Assembly (NCBI RefSeq): GCF_000165795.1
Contig: NZ_CM001022.1
Location: 1,397,812 to 1,461,811, forward strand
Reading direction: 5' to 3'
Source of the DNA: Aminomonas paucivorans DSM 12260
GTDB taxonomy: Bacteria; Synergistota; Synergistia; Synergistales; Synergistaceae
Length of the DNA: 64,000 nucleotides
The notes beneath the pieces are model-generated. The model worked only from the letters and a program-made list of their open reading frames with translations, was not told where the DNA came from and made no database searches. The number at the start of each line of letters is the position of its first letter. Positions within the stretch are counted from its first letter, which is position 1. The position numbers were made by a program, and so were the translations under genes. Below, in pieces: positions 44,084 to 52,413 of this stretch.

Positions 44084-44835
44084 AAGCCAGTCCGGATTGG
44101 GCGCGCCTTGACCGAAGGATCGCGGGGAAAAACCTTCCTCAGACCCTGGGGTGTTTTCTTCCCGCGACCCACTGGGAGAGTTTTCTGGGACGGGTAGCGG
44201 CAAGGGTGCTAGCGGGTGAGGAGGCGGTTGCGGCCTTCTCCGAAGGGGAGGCAGCTCATCCGGACCTTCTCCGCTACGGGACTCCGGACCAGCCCCCGGG
44301 CATCGAACAGTGCCGCCCCTTGGGGGGAGACCTGTCTCTGGCCCCGGTGACGGCATCCTTTCGCCTGGGAGTGGTCTTCTGCGCCGACCGGCTCTCCCTG
44401 CCGGCAGCCAACAGCCTCCTGAAGGTGGCAGAGGAACCGCCGGAACACGGAAGGCTCCTGCTCCTGGCGGAACGGGACGCCCTGATCCCCACCCTTCGAA
44501 GCCGCCTCACCCCGTTTTTCTTCTCCGCCCCAGAGGAGATCCCCGCCGCGCCTTATCCTGACTCGGAAGAAGCATGGCTCGCCTTCCTGGAAAGGCACAG
44601 CGCCCCCGAGTCGAACCGCCGCAGCGCCTCGGCGGACCTGCGGGAAGAGCTGCAGGCCTGGACGAGGTACTGCCTGGAGAAGGGCGCCTACTCCCAGGCG
44701 GACACGCTGAACCATCTTTCGGAAATCCTGTCCGGGATCCCTCTCGCCTCTTCCATGGCGACGGATCTCGTGGCCTTGACCCTAGGGGAGGGATTGCAGC
44801 TTGATTCGTTCTTTGGCCCTGTTCGGGAAGCCTAG
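44059..44835 (+). CDS. holB: DNA polymerase III delta-prime-like subunit
   Basis: The 258-residue protein has a clamp-loader core reduced to GVVFCADRLSLPAANSLLKVAEEPP, equivalent to the AANALLKTLEEPP of delta-prime, then a sensor-like LLLLAERDALIPTLRSR. It lacks a P-loop and the four-cysteine zinc motif, and it is shorter than the usual 300-330 residues. The assignment leans on that motif and on the gene order with tmk and yaaR. The last 35 bases overlap the next gene. Confidence 0.75.
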   Translation: MPDLDALLKASPDWARLDRRIAGKNLPQTLGCFLPATHWESFLGRVAARVLAGEEAVAAFSEGEAAHPDLLRYGTPDQPPGIEQCRPLGGDLSLAPVTASFRLGVVFCADRLSLPAANSLLKVAEEPPEHGRLLLLAERDALIPTLRSRLTPFFFSAPEEIPAAPYPDSEEAWLAFLERHSAPESNRRSASADLREELQAWTRYCLEKGAYSQADTLNHLSEILSGIPLASSMATDLVALTLGEGLQLDSFFGPVREA

Positions 44836-46219
44836 GTACCTGGGAATGCTCTCCCTGCCGGACGACGCGGACATACCCCGGGGGGAGACGCTGCTGGTCC
44901 AGTCTCCCCGGGGGGAGGAAATGGCCGTTCTGGTGGGGACCCTGACGGCGGATCGGGAGAAGGCCCTCCGGTCCATGCGGGTCCACCAGGATCCTTCGGA
45001 GGGCAAAAGCTCCGAGCCTGCAGCCTTCGACCTCCAGTTCCTCTCCGTGGCGGGAGAGGAGGAGGTGAACCGCATGGAGGAGCTGCGAGCGGAGGAGGGG
45101 CCCATCCTCCTCCGCGCTCGGGAGATCCTCAAGGGACACCAGCTCTCCATGAAGCTCATCGACGTGGAGTACCTGGTGGACCGGAAAAAGCTGTTCTTCT
45201 ACTTCACCTCGGAGCAGCGGGTGGACTTTCGGGCCTTCGTGCGGGATCTGGCCAAGGAACACCGCACGCGGATCGAAATGCGCCAGGTGGGGGTCCGGGA
45301 CGAGGCGAAGATCATCCGCGGCCTGTCTCCCTGCGGGCGCCCCTGCTGCTGCAGCTACTGGCTCCAGCAGTTCGCCCCCATCTGCATCCGCATGGTGAAG
45401 GAGCAGAACCTGGCCCTTAACCCCACGAAGATCTCCGGAATCTGCGGCCGTCTCATGTGCTGCATGAGCTACGAACATCCGGTCTACCGGGAACTCTGGT
45501 CCGGATTGCCCAACCCGGGCTCCAAGATCAAGACCCCCATGGGAAACTACGTCCTCCAGGGGGTGGACCTGCGCACCCGCTCGGTGCGCTGCAGCGCCCC
45601 CATGGGGGGAGACCGGACCGTGCCGGTGGATCGCTTCCAGGAGTTCCGGGAGGCGGTGCTGGCAGGTCAGGACTGGGATCTGGCCCCGAAGGGGGAGGGG
45701 GCTCGGCAGAACGGAGAATCTTCCCGTCCCGGCCGCAGGGAGGAAGGGGGACGCCCCCGGCGTTTCGAGAAAGGCGACTCCCCCCGCCCCCGCAAGGGTG
45801 CGGCGTCCCAGCCGGAGGCCCCCTCCCAACCCCCTGTTTCGGCAGGTTCGGGCGGGGCCGCTCCGGGGCAGGACGAGACGGCGGCTCCGTCGAAAAAGCG
45901 CTCCCGCAGAAAGCGCAAGCGCCCCTCGGGCAACAAGGAGCTTGCGGCCGTCGGGACAACCCCGGGGCTTCAGGAAGGGACTTCTCAGGAAGCCCGTCCT
46001 CCCCGCCCTCCCAAACCGAGGCAACCGGGAGAGGGGAAAGGCGAAGGGAAACCGCGCCCGCAAGAGGGGACGGGCTCCACCCCGCCCCAGGGGGAGGAAG
46101 GGAAGAAACCCTCCCGCAAGCGGCGCAGGCGTTCCCGCAGCAACCGCCCCAAGGAGGGAGCCCCGGGAGCGGAAGCGGGGACTCCCCCGAGGGGCAGCGA
46201 CGGAGGTGAAGGGCAATGA
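44801..46219 (+). CDS. ricT: PSP1-domain protein (RicT/YaaT-like) with long basic tail
   Basis: Residues 1-290 form a PSP1/RicT protein. They include the Fe-S-associated cysteines in CGRPCCCSYWLQQF and CGRLMCCMSYEHPVY, and MKLIDVEYLVDRKKLFFYFTS. RicT works with RicA and RicF to direct RNase Y in Bacillus. Residues about 300-472 are low-complexity, rich in Pro, Gly, Arg and Lys (SKKRSRRKRKRPSG, SRKRRRRSRSNR), absent from the Bacillus protein and likely to bind nucleic acid. TTG 44801 has GGAGGG upstream. It overlaps ftsY by ATGA. Confidence 0.85.
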   Translation: MIRSLALFGKPRYLGMLSLPDDADIPRGETLLVQSPRGEEMAVLVGTLTADREKALRSMRVHQDPSEGKSSEPAAFDLQFLSVAGEEEVNRMEELRAEEGPILLRAREILKGHQLSMKLIDVEYLVDRKKLFFYFTSEQRVDFRAFVRDLAKEHRTRIEMRQVGVRDEAKIIRGLSPCGRPCCCSYWLQQFAPICIRMVKEQNLALNPTKISGICGRLMCCMSYEHPVYRELWSGLPNPGSKIKTPMGNYVLQGVDLRTRSVRCSAPMGGDRTVPVDRFQEFREAVLAGQDWDLAPKGEGARQNGESSRPGRREEGGRPRRFEKGDSPRPRKGAASQPEAPSQPPVSAGSGGAAPGQDETAAPSKKRSRRKRKRPSGNKELAAVGTTPGLQEGTSQEARPPRPPKPRQPGEGKGEGKPRPQEGTGSTPPQGEEGKKPSRKRRRRSRSNRPKEGAPGAEAGTPPRGSDGGEGQ

Positions 46220-47160
46220 AGGGACTCTGGAAGGGGTTCTGGGATAAGGTCAAGGACATCCGGTCCCGGTGGGAGTACGGCGTGGCGGGGCTCTTCTCCG
46301 ACGACCCGGTGAGCGAGGAGTTCTTCGAGAAGCTGGAAGAACACCTCCTGGCGGGGGACGTGGGGCTGGAGCTGACGGAGTCCCTGCTGGAAGACCTTCG
46401 TTCCTTCGCCAAGAGGGAGAAGGTGGGCAAGGCCTCGGACCTGAAGCAGCACTTCGCCCAGGAGATCAAGGACACCCTGCAGCGGGTCCCCAAAATGGGG
46501 GAACCCCTTTCTTTCGACGGCCCCCTGGGGGTGATCCTCCTCGTGGGGGTCAACGGCAGCGGGAAGACCACCACCGCCGCCAAGCTGGCCGCGTCCTTCC
46601 GGAAACGGGGGGAGACGGTGGTGCTGGCCGCCGCGGACACCTTCCGGGCGGCGGCTATCGACCAGCTCCGCATCTGGGGAGAGCGCACGGGGACCCGGGT
46701 CATCGCCCAATCCCCGGGGAGCGACGCGGCGGCGGTGGTGTTTGACGCCCTCCAGGCGGTGAAGTCCGTCGGCCGGGGCGTGGTGGTGGTGGACACGGCG
46801 GGGCGCCTGCACACCAAGCACAACCTCATGGAGGAACTGACGAAGATCCACCGGGTGGCCCGCCGGGAGGTGGACCCCTCCTGCATCGAAACTCTCCTGG
46901 TGCTGGACGCGGTGACGGGGCAGAACGGCCTCGTCCAGGCGGAGACCTTCCACGCCGCCTTCCCCCTGACGGGCTTCGTGCTCACCAAATTCGACCACAC
47001 TGCCCGGGGGGGAATCCTCCTCTCCCTGGCCTCCCGTCTGGCCCTTCCGGTTCGATACGTGGGGCTGGGGGAAAAGGAGGAGGACCTGGATTCCTTCGAC
47101 GTGGACTCCTTCGTGGAGGGGCTGCTTTCTCTGAAACAGGAGGTCCCCTCGGATGCTTGA
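46216..47160 (+). CDS. ftsY: Signal recognition particle receptor FtsY
   Basis: The 314-residue NG-domain GTPase has GVNGSGKTTTAAKLA, DTFRAAAIDQL, VDTAGRLHTK, LTKFDHTARGG and the closing box VGLGEKEEDLDSFD. The acidic A domain of E. coli FtsY is absent, leaving an N-terminal amphipathic helix (KGLWKGFWDKVKDI) for membrane contact. It is coupled to both neighbours by short overlaps. Confidence 0.95.
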   Translation: MKGLWKGFWDKVKDIRSRWEYGVAGLFSDDPVSEEFFEKLEEHLLAGDVGLELTESLLEDLRSFAKREKVGKASDLKQHFAQEIKDTLQRVPKMGEPLSFDGPLGVILLVGVNGSGKTTTAAKLAASFRKRGETVVLAAADTFRAAAIDQLRIWGERTGTRVIAQSPGSDAAAVVFDALQAVKSVGRGVVVVDTAGRLHTKHNLMEELTKIHRVARREVDPSCIETLLVLDAVTGQNGLVQAETFHAAFPLTGFVLTKFDHTARGGILLSLASRLALPVRYVGLGEKEEDLDSFDVDSFVEGLLSLKQEVPSDA

Positions 47161-47974
47161 GGTGGATGGATCGCCCCTCCTGGAAGCCCGCCTTCAGGAG
47201 GTACTGCGGCATCTGTTCCGCAGCGGGGCGGATTGCCTGGTGCATCGAAACGCCCAGGGGATCCTGACCCTTCACAAGGACGAACTGATTTCCTCCATGG
47301 AACGGGACGGTGCCCTGCGCCTTTGTGACCTCCTGGCCCGATTGGAGGACCGAAGGGGGGAGCTGCTGCCGGATATGGGATCCCCGGAGCGCCTTTTGCT
47401 CCTGGAGGGGGAGACCCTGTCCCTCCTCATGGCGGAGGAGCTGCGTCAACCCCACCGAACCGCCTCGGACCTCCCCGAATGGTGGAGTGTCCCCCTGCCC
47501 CTGATCCGTCTCCGGAAAGACAGGGCGGAGCGGAACGAAACGGCGGAAGCCCATTTCCCCGACGGGGAATCCCTGGCCCGGGAAGTGCGCGGGGCCCTCT
47601 CGTCGCAGGACCTTCTCTGCCACCTGCCCGCCCGGGGGGGGGAGGAGCGCACCCTGGCGCTGCACCCCCTGACGGAGGACGTGGTCCTTCTGGAGGACAT
47701 CACCGCGGACTGCACCGCCGCAGAGGAACTGGCCTGGTGGGCGGCGGTGGGACACTCCCTGGTGGAACGGCTGCGGCAGAACGGCATCCGGACGGGACGG
47801 TTCTCCCCGGAGGACGACCTGCCCCAGGACGGAGAGGTGATCTCCTGCCTCTGGGAGGGGGACCTGCTGGGATACCTCCACATCCCTTGCCCGGAGCCGG
47901 AGAAGCCCGAGGAGGCTGCCCCCGGTGGGACCAAGAGGAAGACTGCTCGTCGGCGTCCTGCTGCCGGCCAGTGA
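47153..47974 (+). CDS. Protein of unknown function downstream of ftsY
   Basis: I do not recognise this 273-residue soluble protein. There is no signal peptide or membrane segment. It is rich in Leu, Glu and Arg, with LVHRNAQGILTLHKDELISSM near residue 30 and a basic tail (GGTKRKTARRRPAAG). It starts eight bases inside ftsY and overlaps the next gene by 50 bases, so it is probably translated with both. Long overlap with a GC-rich tail means the C-terminus could be shorter in vivo. Confidence 0.65.
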   Translation: MLEVDGSPLLEARLQEVLRHLFRSGADCLVHRNAQGILTLHKDELISSMERDGALRLCDLLARLEDRRGELLPDMGSPERLLLLEGETLSLLMAEELRQPHRTASDLPEWWSVPLPLIRLRKDRAERNETAEAHFPDGESLAREVRGALSSQDLLCHLPARGGEERTLALHPLTEDVVLLEDITADCTAAEELAWWAAVGHSLVERLRQNGIRTGRFSPEDDLPQDGEVISCLWEGDLLGYLHIPCPEPEKPEEAAPGGTKRKTARRRPAAGQ

Positions 47975-48476
47975 TCCCGAATGGGAGGCTTGGGTCCGGG
48001 CGGGGATCCGCCGGACCTGGGGACCTCCCCAGGAGGAAGCGGGACCGTTCCCCTTCCCCTGGACGGATTACTACGGGGAGATCGCTCCTCGGCTGGAGCG
48101 GCGTTTCTGGGCCTTCCCGGGGCTTCGGCCTCAGGAGCACCTGGCGGATTGGAAGCTTCAGGCCCAGGCCCTGGAACGGGAAAGCGGCAACCCGAGGAGG
48201 ATCAACGTGGACCCGGGGTATCTGGAGGGGGCGAAACTCCTCCTGGCCTCGCGAAAGAACCACGCCCACCGGATCTACCTCCGGGACGGGATCTACGGGG
48301 AGGTCACCCTGACGTGCCGGGGAGGCCGTTTCACCCCCTTTCCCTACACCTTTCCAGATTATCGAAGCGGCCTGTACGATCCCTTCCTGCGGGCCCTGCA
48401 GCGTGAATGGAGACGCCTTCTCCGGACCGAAGGGGCCGAGAGAGCGGAGAAACAGAGAAAGGAGCCGTCGGCATGA
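47925..48476 (+). CDS. DUF4416 family protein
   Basis: The 183-residue protein matches the DUF4416 pattern: LLVGVLLPASDPEW, TDYYGEIAPRLERRFWAF, NVDPGYLEGAKLLLASRKNHAHRIYLRDGIYGEVTL and PFPYTFPDYRS. Function is unknown; some databases label it GTP-binding without a visible P-loop, and I see none here. GTG 47925 has GAGGAGG upstream, and the stop overlaps purB. Confidence 0.75.
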   Translation: MGPRGRLLVGVLLPASDPEWEAWVRAGIRRTWGPPQEEAGPFPFPWTDYYGEIAPRLERRFWAFPGLRPQEHLADWKLQAQALERESGNPRRINVDPGYLEGAKLLLASRKNHAHRIYLRDGIYGEVTLTCRGGRFTPFPYTFPDYRSGLYDPFLRALQREWRRLLRTEGAERAEKQRKEPSA

Positions 48477-49771
48477 TCGAACGCTATGAGACCCAAGAGA
48501 TGCGCCGGATCTGGTCCGAGGAGAAGCGGTTTGACCTGTGGCTTCAGGTGGAGCTGGCGGTCTGCCGGGCCTGGGCCCGGGACGGGGTCATCCCCCAGGA
48601 GGCCTTGGGGGAGATCGAGGCCAAGGCGGGCTTCGACATCCCCCGCATCCGGGAGATCGAGGCGGTGACCCAGCACGACGTGATCGCCTTCGTCAGCTCC
48701 GTGGCGGAGAAGATCGGCGAGGCGGGACGATACGTGCACCTGGGCCTCACCAGCAGCGACGTCATCGACACCGCCTCCTCCCTACAGCTCTGCCAGGCCG
48801 CAGATGTGCTCCTGGAGGAGCTGCAGTCCCTCCGCAGGAGCGTCGGGGCGCTGGCATCGACCCATCGCCTCACCCCCTGCGCGGGGCGGACCCACGGCAT
48901 CCATGCGGAACCCACCACCTTCGGACTGAAGCTCCTCAACCACTACGCGGAGCTGGGGCGGGACCACGCCCGCATCGCCGCCGCGACGGAGGAGATGCGG
49001 GTGGGAAAGATCTCCGGGGCCGTGGGCACCTACGGTAACTGTCCCCCCCACATCGAAGCCCGGGTCTGCGAGGAACTGGGTCTTCGGGCGGACCCTGTAT
49101 CCACACAGATCATCCAGCGGGACCGCCACGCGGCGCTGGTGGGTGCCCTCGCGGTGATGGGCGGCTCCCTGGAGCGCCTGGCCCTGGAGATCCGCCACCT
49201 CCAGCGCACCGAGGTCCTGGAGGCCCTGGAACCCTTCGGCAAGGGCCAGAAGGGCTCCTCCGCCATGCCCCACAAGAAGAACCCCATCCTCTGCGAGCGG
49301 ATCTGCGGCATGGCACGCCTCCTGCGGGGCTACGCGGGCACGGCCCTGGAGAACATCGCTCTCTGGCACGAACGGGACATCAGTCACTCCTCCGTGGAAC
49401 GCATCCTCTGGCCCGACGCCTTCCACCTGGGCCATTACATGCTCCGCACGCTGAAGAAGGTCCTGGACGGGCTGACCGTGGACCGGGAACGCATGAGCCG
49501 GAACCTGGACCTCACCCACGGCCTTCTCTTCAGCGGACGGGTGCTCCTGGAACTCATCGACCGTCTGGGAATCTCCCGGGAAGCGGCCTACGCCCTGGTG
49601 CAGGAACAGGCACTCCGGTGCTGGGAAGAGGGCAGACCCCTCCTGGAACTTCTGCGGGAGGACCCGCGTCTCCAGGGTGTCCGGCGGGAGGACCTGGAAG
49701 CCCTCTTCCAGATGGACCACTTTACGAGGTATGTCGGGGAGATCTTCTCCCGTTTTCCCGAGCTGGGTTGA
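48473..49771 (+). CDS. purB: Adenylosuccinate lyase
   Basis: The 432-residue fumarase/aspartase superfamily enzyme has the signature GSSAMPHKKNPI, HVGLTSSD-like HLGLTSSDVIDT, and GRTHGIHAEPTTFGLK. It acts twice in purine synthesis (SAICAR and adenylosuccinate cleavage). GAAAGGAG precedes the ATG. Confidence 0.96.
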   Translation: MIERYETQEMRRIWSEEKRFDLWLQVELAVCRAWARDGVIPQEALGEIEAKAGFDIPRIREIEAVTQHDVIAFVSSVAEKIGEAGRYVHLGLTSSDVIDTASSLQLCQAADVLLEELQSLRRSVGALASTHRLTPCAGRTHGIHAEPTTFGLKLLNHYAELGRDHARIAAATEEMRVGKISGAVGTYGNCPPHIEARVCEELGLRADPVSTQIIQRDRHAALVGALAVMGGSLERLALEIRHLQRTEVLEALEPFGKGQKGSSAMPHKKNPILCERICGMARLLRGYAGTALENIALWHERDISHSSVERILWPDAFHLGHYMLRTLKKVLDGLTVDRERMSRNLDLTHGLLFSGRVLLELIDRLGISREAAYALVQEQALRCWEEGRPLLELLREDPRLQGVRREDLEALFQMDHFTRYVGEIFSRFPELG

Positions 49772-49804
49772 AGTTCCCCGGCACAATCAAAGGAGGTGCT
49801 GCAC

Positions 49805-50797
49805 GTGTCTGTCCCGGAACGCAACATGGCCCTCGAGCTGGTTCGGGCCACCGAGTCCGCAGCCATTGCCGCAGGGCGATGGATGGGTCGAGGAGACAAG
49901 AACGGAGCGGATGGGGCTGCGGTGAACGCCATGAGGTACATGCTGAACACCATCCACATGGACGGGGTGGTGGTGATCGGCGAGGGGGAGAAGGACGAGG
50001 CCCCCATGCTCTTCAACGGCGAAAAGCTGGGCACGGGAGACGCTCCCCAGGTGGACATCGCCGTGGATCCCATCGACGGCACGAGGTTGTGCGCGGAGGG
50101 GCAGCCCAACGCGGTAAGCGTGGTGGCGCTGGCGGAGAAGGGGACCATGTACAACCCCCAGCACATCTTCTACATGGACAAAATCGCCACGGGCCCTCAG
50201 GCCGCCGACGCCATCGACATCGAAGCCCCGGTGGAGGAGAACATCCGCCGGGTGGCCAAGGCTTGCCACAAGGCGGTGGAGGACGTGACGGTGGTGGTTC
50301 TGGACCGGCCGCGCCACGAACACCTGATCCGCTCCATCCGCAACGTCCGCGCCCGAATCCGTCTGATCCGGGACGGAGACGTGGCGGGAGCCCTCATGAC
50401 CTGCAAGGCGGAAAGCGGCATCGACCTGCTGGTGGGGGTCGGCGGTTCCCCCGAAGCGGTCATCACCGCCTGCGCCATCAAGTGCGTGGGGGGAAACATG
50501 CAGTGCAAGCTCTGGCCCCGCAACGAGGACGAGGCCGCCCTGTGCCGGGAGAAGGGCATGGACCTGAACCAGGTCCTCACGCTTCAGGACCTGGTCTCCA
50601 GCGACAACGTGTTCTTCGCCGCCACGGGGGTCACGGACGGGGAGTTCCTCAAGGGCGTCCAGTACCAGGGGGACATGATCAAGACCACCTCCCTGGTGAT
50701 GCGCTCCAAGAGCGGCACCCTCCGTTACGTGGAGGCGCTGCACCAGCTCCGCAAGCTGGAGAAGATCAGCGGCATCGACTACGCCCCGAAGAGCTGA
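49805..50797 (+). CDS. glpX: Fructose-1,6-bisphosphatase class II (GlpX)
   Basis: The 330-residue Li-sensitive phosphatase has VVVIGEGEKDEAPML and DIAVDPIDGTRLCAEG (metal site), and SGIDLLVGVGGSPEAVITACAIK. It is a gluconeogenic enzyme that may also act on sedoheptulose bisphosphate. GTG 49805 is chosen because AGGAGGT at 49791-49797 has correct spacing; a GTG inside that site (49796) is not usable. A terminator follows. Confidence 0.93.
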   Translation: MSVPERNMALELVRATESAAIAAGRWMGRGDKNGADGAAVNAMRYMLNTIHMDGVVVIGEGEKDEAPMLFNGEKLGTGDAPQVDIAVDPIDGTRLCAEGQPNAVSVVALAEKGTMYNPQHIFYMDKIATGPQAADAIDIEAPVEENIRRVAKACHKAVEDVTVVVLDRPRHEHLIRSIRNVRARIRLIRDGDVAGALMTCKAESGIDLLVGVGGSPEAVITACAIKCVGGNMQCKLWPRNEDEAALCREKGMDLNQVLTLQDLVSSDNVFFAATGVTDGEFLKGVQYQGDMIKTTSLVMRSKSGTLRYVEALHQLRKLEKISGIDYAPKS

Positions 50798-50810
50798 CAC
50801 GAGGCGACAG

Positions 50811-50853
50811 ACAAAGGGGAGGGCGGGCCGTTGCGGCCCGCCCTCCCCTTTGT
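50811..50853. terminator. Bidirectional terminator between glpX and cysS
   Basis: A perfect 19-bp stem (50811-50829 with 50835-50853) around a GTTGC loop. The stem has ACAAAGGGG / CCCCTTTGT outer ends, so it gives a T-containing 3' side on both strands. It lies between convergent genes. Confidence 0.85.
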
Positions 50854-50874
50854 CCTAACCTGCGATTCGTGTCC

Positions 50875-52278
50875 CTAGACCCGCTTCCACCTCGGCCCCT
50901 GGGGGGTATCCTCCAGCAGGATGCCCCGCGCGAGAAGCTCGTCCCGGATGGCGTCCGCCCGGGCGAAGTCCCGTCCCTTTCGGGCGGCCTGCCGTTCCTG
51001 GATCAGCCGGTCCACGTCCTCCTCCAGGCTCTCCTCCGGGGCAACCCCCAGGATTCCCAGAATGTCCTCCACTTCGAGGAAGAAGGTCTTTGCCTGTCCC
51101 AGGGCCTCCAGGTCCGCATCGGGGCGCTCTCCCAGGGAGGAGTTCACCCCCTTGACCACGTCGAACACCACCCCGATGGCCCCTGCGGTGTTCAGGTCGT
51201 CGTCCAGGGCGGCGAGGAAGCGCTCCCGTCCCTCTCGGAGCATCCGACGAAGGGCACCGTCCGGTTCGGCAGAGGCGCTGCGGTGTCCCAGGGCGAACTC
51301 CAGCTCCGTCCACCCGTTCCGCAGCCGCTCCTGGGCCGCCGTGGCCTGCATCAACCCCTCCTCGGAGAAGTTGATGGGGGAGCGATAGTGGGCGGAGAGC
51401 ATGAACAGGCGGATCGCCAAGGGAGGAAAACGCTTCCGGGCCTCCCGGGCGGTGAGGAAGTTCCCCAGGGACTTGGACATCTTCTCCTTGTCGATCATGA
51501 GGTAGCCGTTGTGCACCCAGTAGCGGACGAAGGGCTTCCCCGTGGCGGCCTCAGACTGGGCGATCTCGTTCTCGTGATGGGGGAAGATGAGGTCGCAGCC
51601 CCCGCCGTGGAAGTCCAGGGTCTCCCCCAGGTGCCGGCGGGACATGGCGCTGCACTCGACGTGCCACCCCGGACGCCCCATCCCCCAGGGGCTCTTCCAG
51701 GCGGGTTCTCCGGGCTTTTGGGCCTTCCAGAGGGCGAAGTCCAGGGGGTGGCGCTTGCGCGGGTCCACCTCCACCCGGGCGCCGGACTGAAGCTCCTCCA
51801 GGCTCTGTTTCGAGAGGACCCCGTAGGCGGGATAGCTCTTCACGTCGAAGTACACGTCCCCCTCCACCGCGTAGGCATGACCCCGGTCCAGGATGGCCTG
51901 GATCAGCTCGAGAATGGCGGGGATCTCCTCCGTGGCCCGGGGATGGACTGTGGCCCGGCGAACTCCCAGGGCGTCGGCGTCCTCGAAGTACGCGGCGATG
52001 AAGCGTTCCGCCAGCTCGGGCACCGAAATGCCCAGCTCCGCCGCCCGGCGGATCATCTTGTCGTCCACGTCCGTGAAGTTCTGCACGTAGGTCACCGTGT
52101 ATCCCTGATGCTCCAGATACCGCCGCAGGACGTCGAAGACGATGAAGGGACGGGCGTTCCCGATGTGGAAGAAATCGTACACCGTGGGGCCGCACACGTA
52201 GAACCGCACCTCCCCGGGGTTCTGGGGAACGAAGACTTCCTTCCTGCGGGTCAGATCGTTGTAGACTGCAAAGGCCAC
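50875..52278 (-). CDS. cysS: Cysteinyl-tRNA synthetase
   Basis: The 467-residue class I synthetase has VCGPTVYDFFHIGNARP (HIGH motif and first zinc Cys), ECSAMSRRHLG, GGGCDLIFPHHENE (zinc ligands) and KMSKSLGN. This is the only minus-strand gene in the window. The GTG start has GAGGAGGT upstream and a promoter at 52315-52343. Confidence 0.96.
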   Translation of the reverse strand: MAFAVYNDLTRRKEVFVPQNPGEVRFYVCGPTVYDFFHIGNARPFIVFDVLRRYLEHQGYTVTYVQNFTDVDDKMIRRAAELGISVPELAERFIAAYFEDADALGVRRATVHPRATEEIPAILELIQAILDRGHAYAVEGDVYFDVKSYPAYGVLSKQSLEELQSGARVEVDPRKRHPLDFALWKAQKPGEPAWKSPWGMGRPGWHVECSAMSRRHLGETLDFHGGGCDLIFPHHENEIAQSEAATGKPFVRYWVHNGYLMIDKEKMSKSLGNFLTAREARKRFPPLAIRLFMLSAHYRSPINFSEEGLMQATAAQERLRNGWTELEFALGHRSASAEPDGALRRMLREGRERFLAALDDDLNTAGAIGVVFDVVKGVNSSLGERPDADLEALGQAKTFFLEVEDILGILGVAPEESLEEDVDRLIQERQAARKGRDFARADAIRDELLARGILLEDTPQGPRWKRV

Positions 52279-52314
52279 GAGGGCACCTCCTCGGATGAGC
52301 TGTTCCGTTGTGCT

Positions 52315-52343
52315 ATCCTATATCACGTTTCGTGGCCCTGCAA
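52315..52343 (-). promoter_or_regulatory. Promoter of cysS
   Basis: Reading the minus strand, TTGCAG (complement of 52338-52343), a 17-base spacer and TAGGAT (complement of 52315-52320). It lies about 37 bases before the GTG. The -10 is identical to that of tRNA-Sec. Confidence 0.6.
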
Positions 52344-52413
52344 AGGACCGGAGCTACTCGGGGAGAGAGGCCGCCCGCGACAAGCGGGCTTTGGGGGCGG
52401 GAGAGGAGCCAGG

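Noticed and set aside
52279-52413. T-box or FMN riboswitch in the cysS-uvrC divergent region
   Set aside because: The region is too short and lacks the T-box and RFN conserved cores; only the cysS promoter could be supported.
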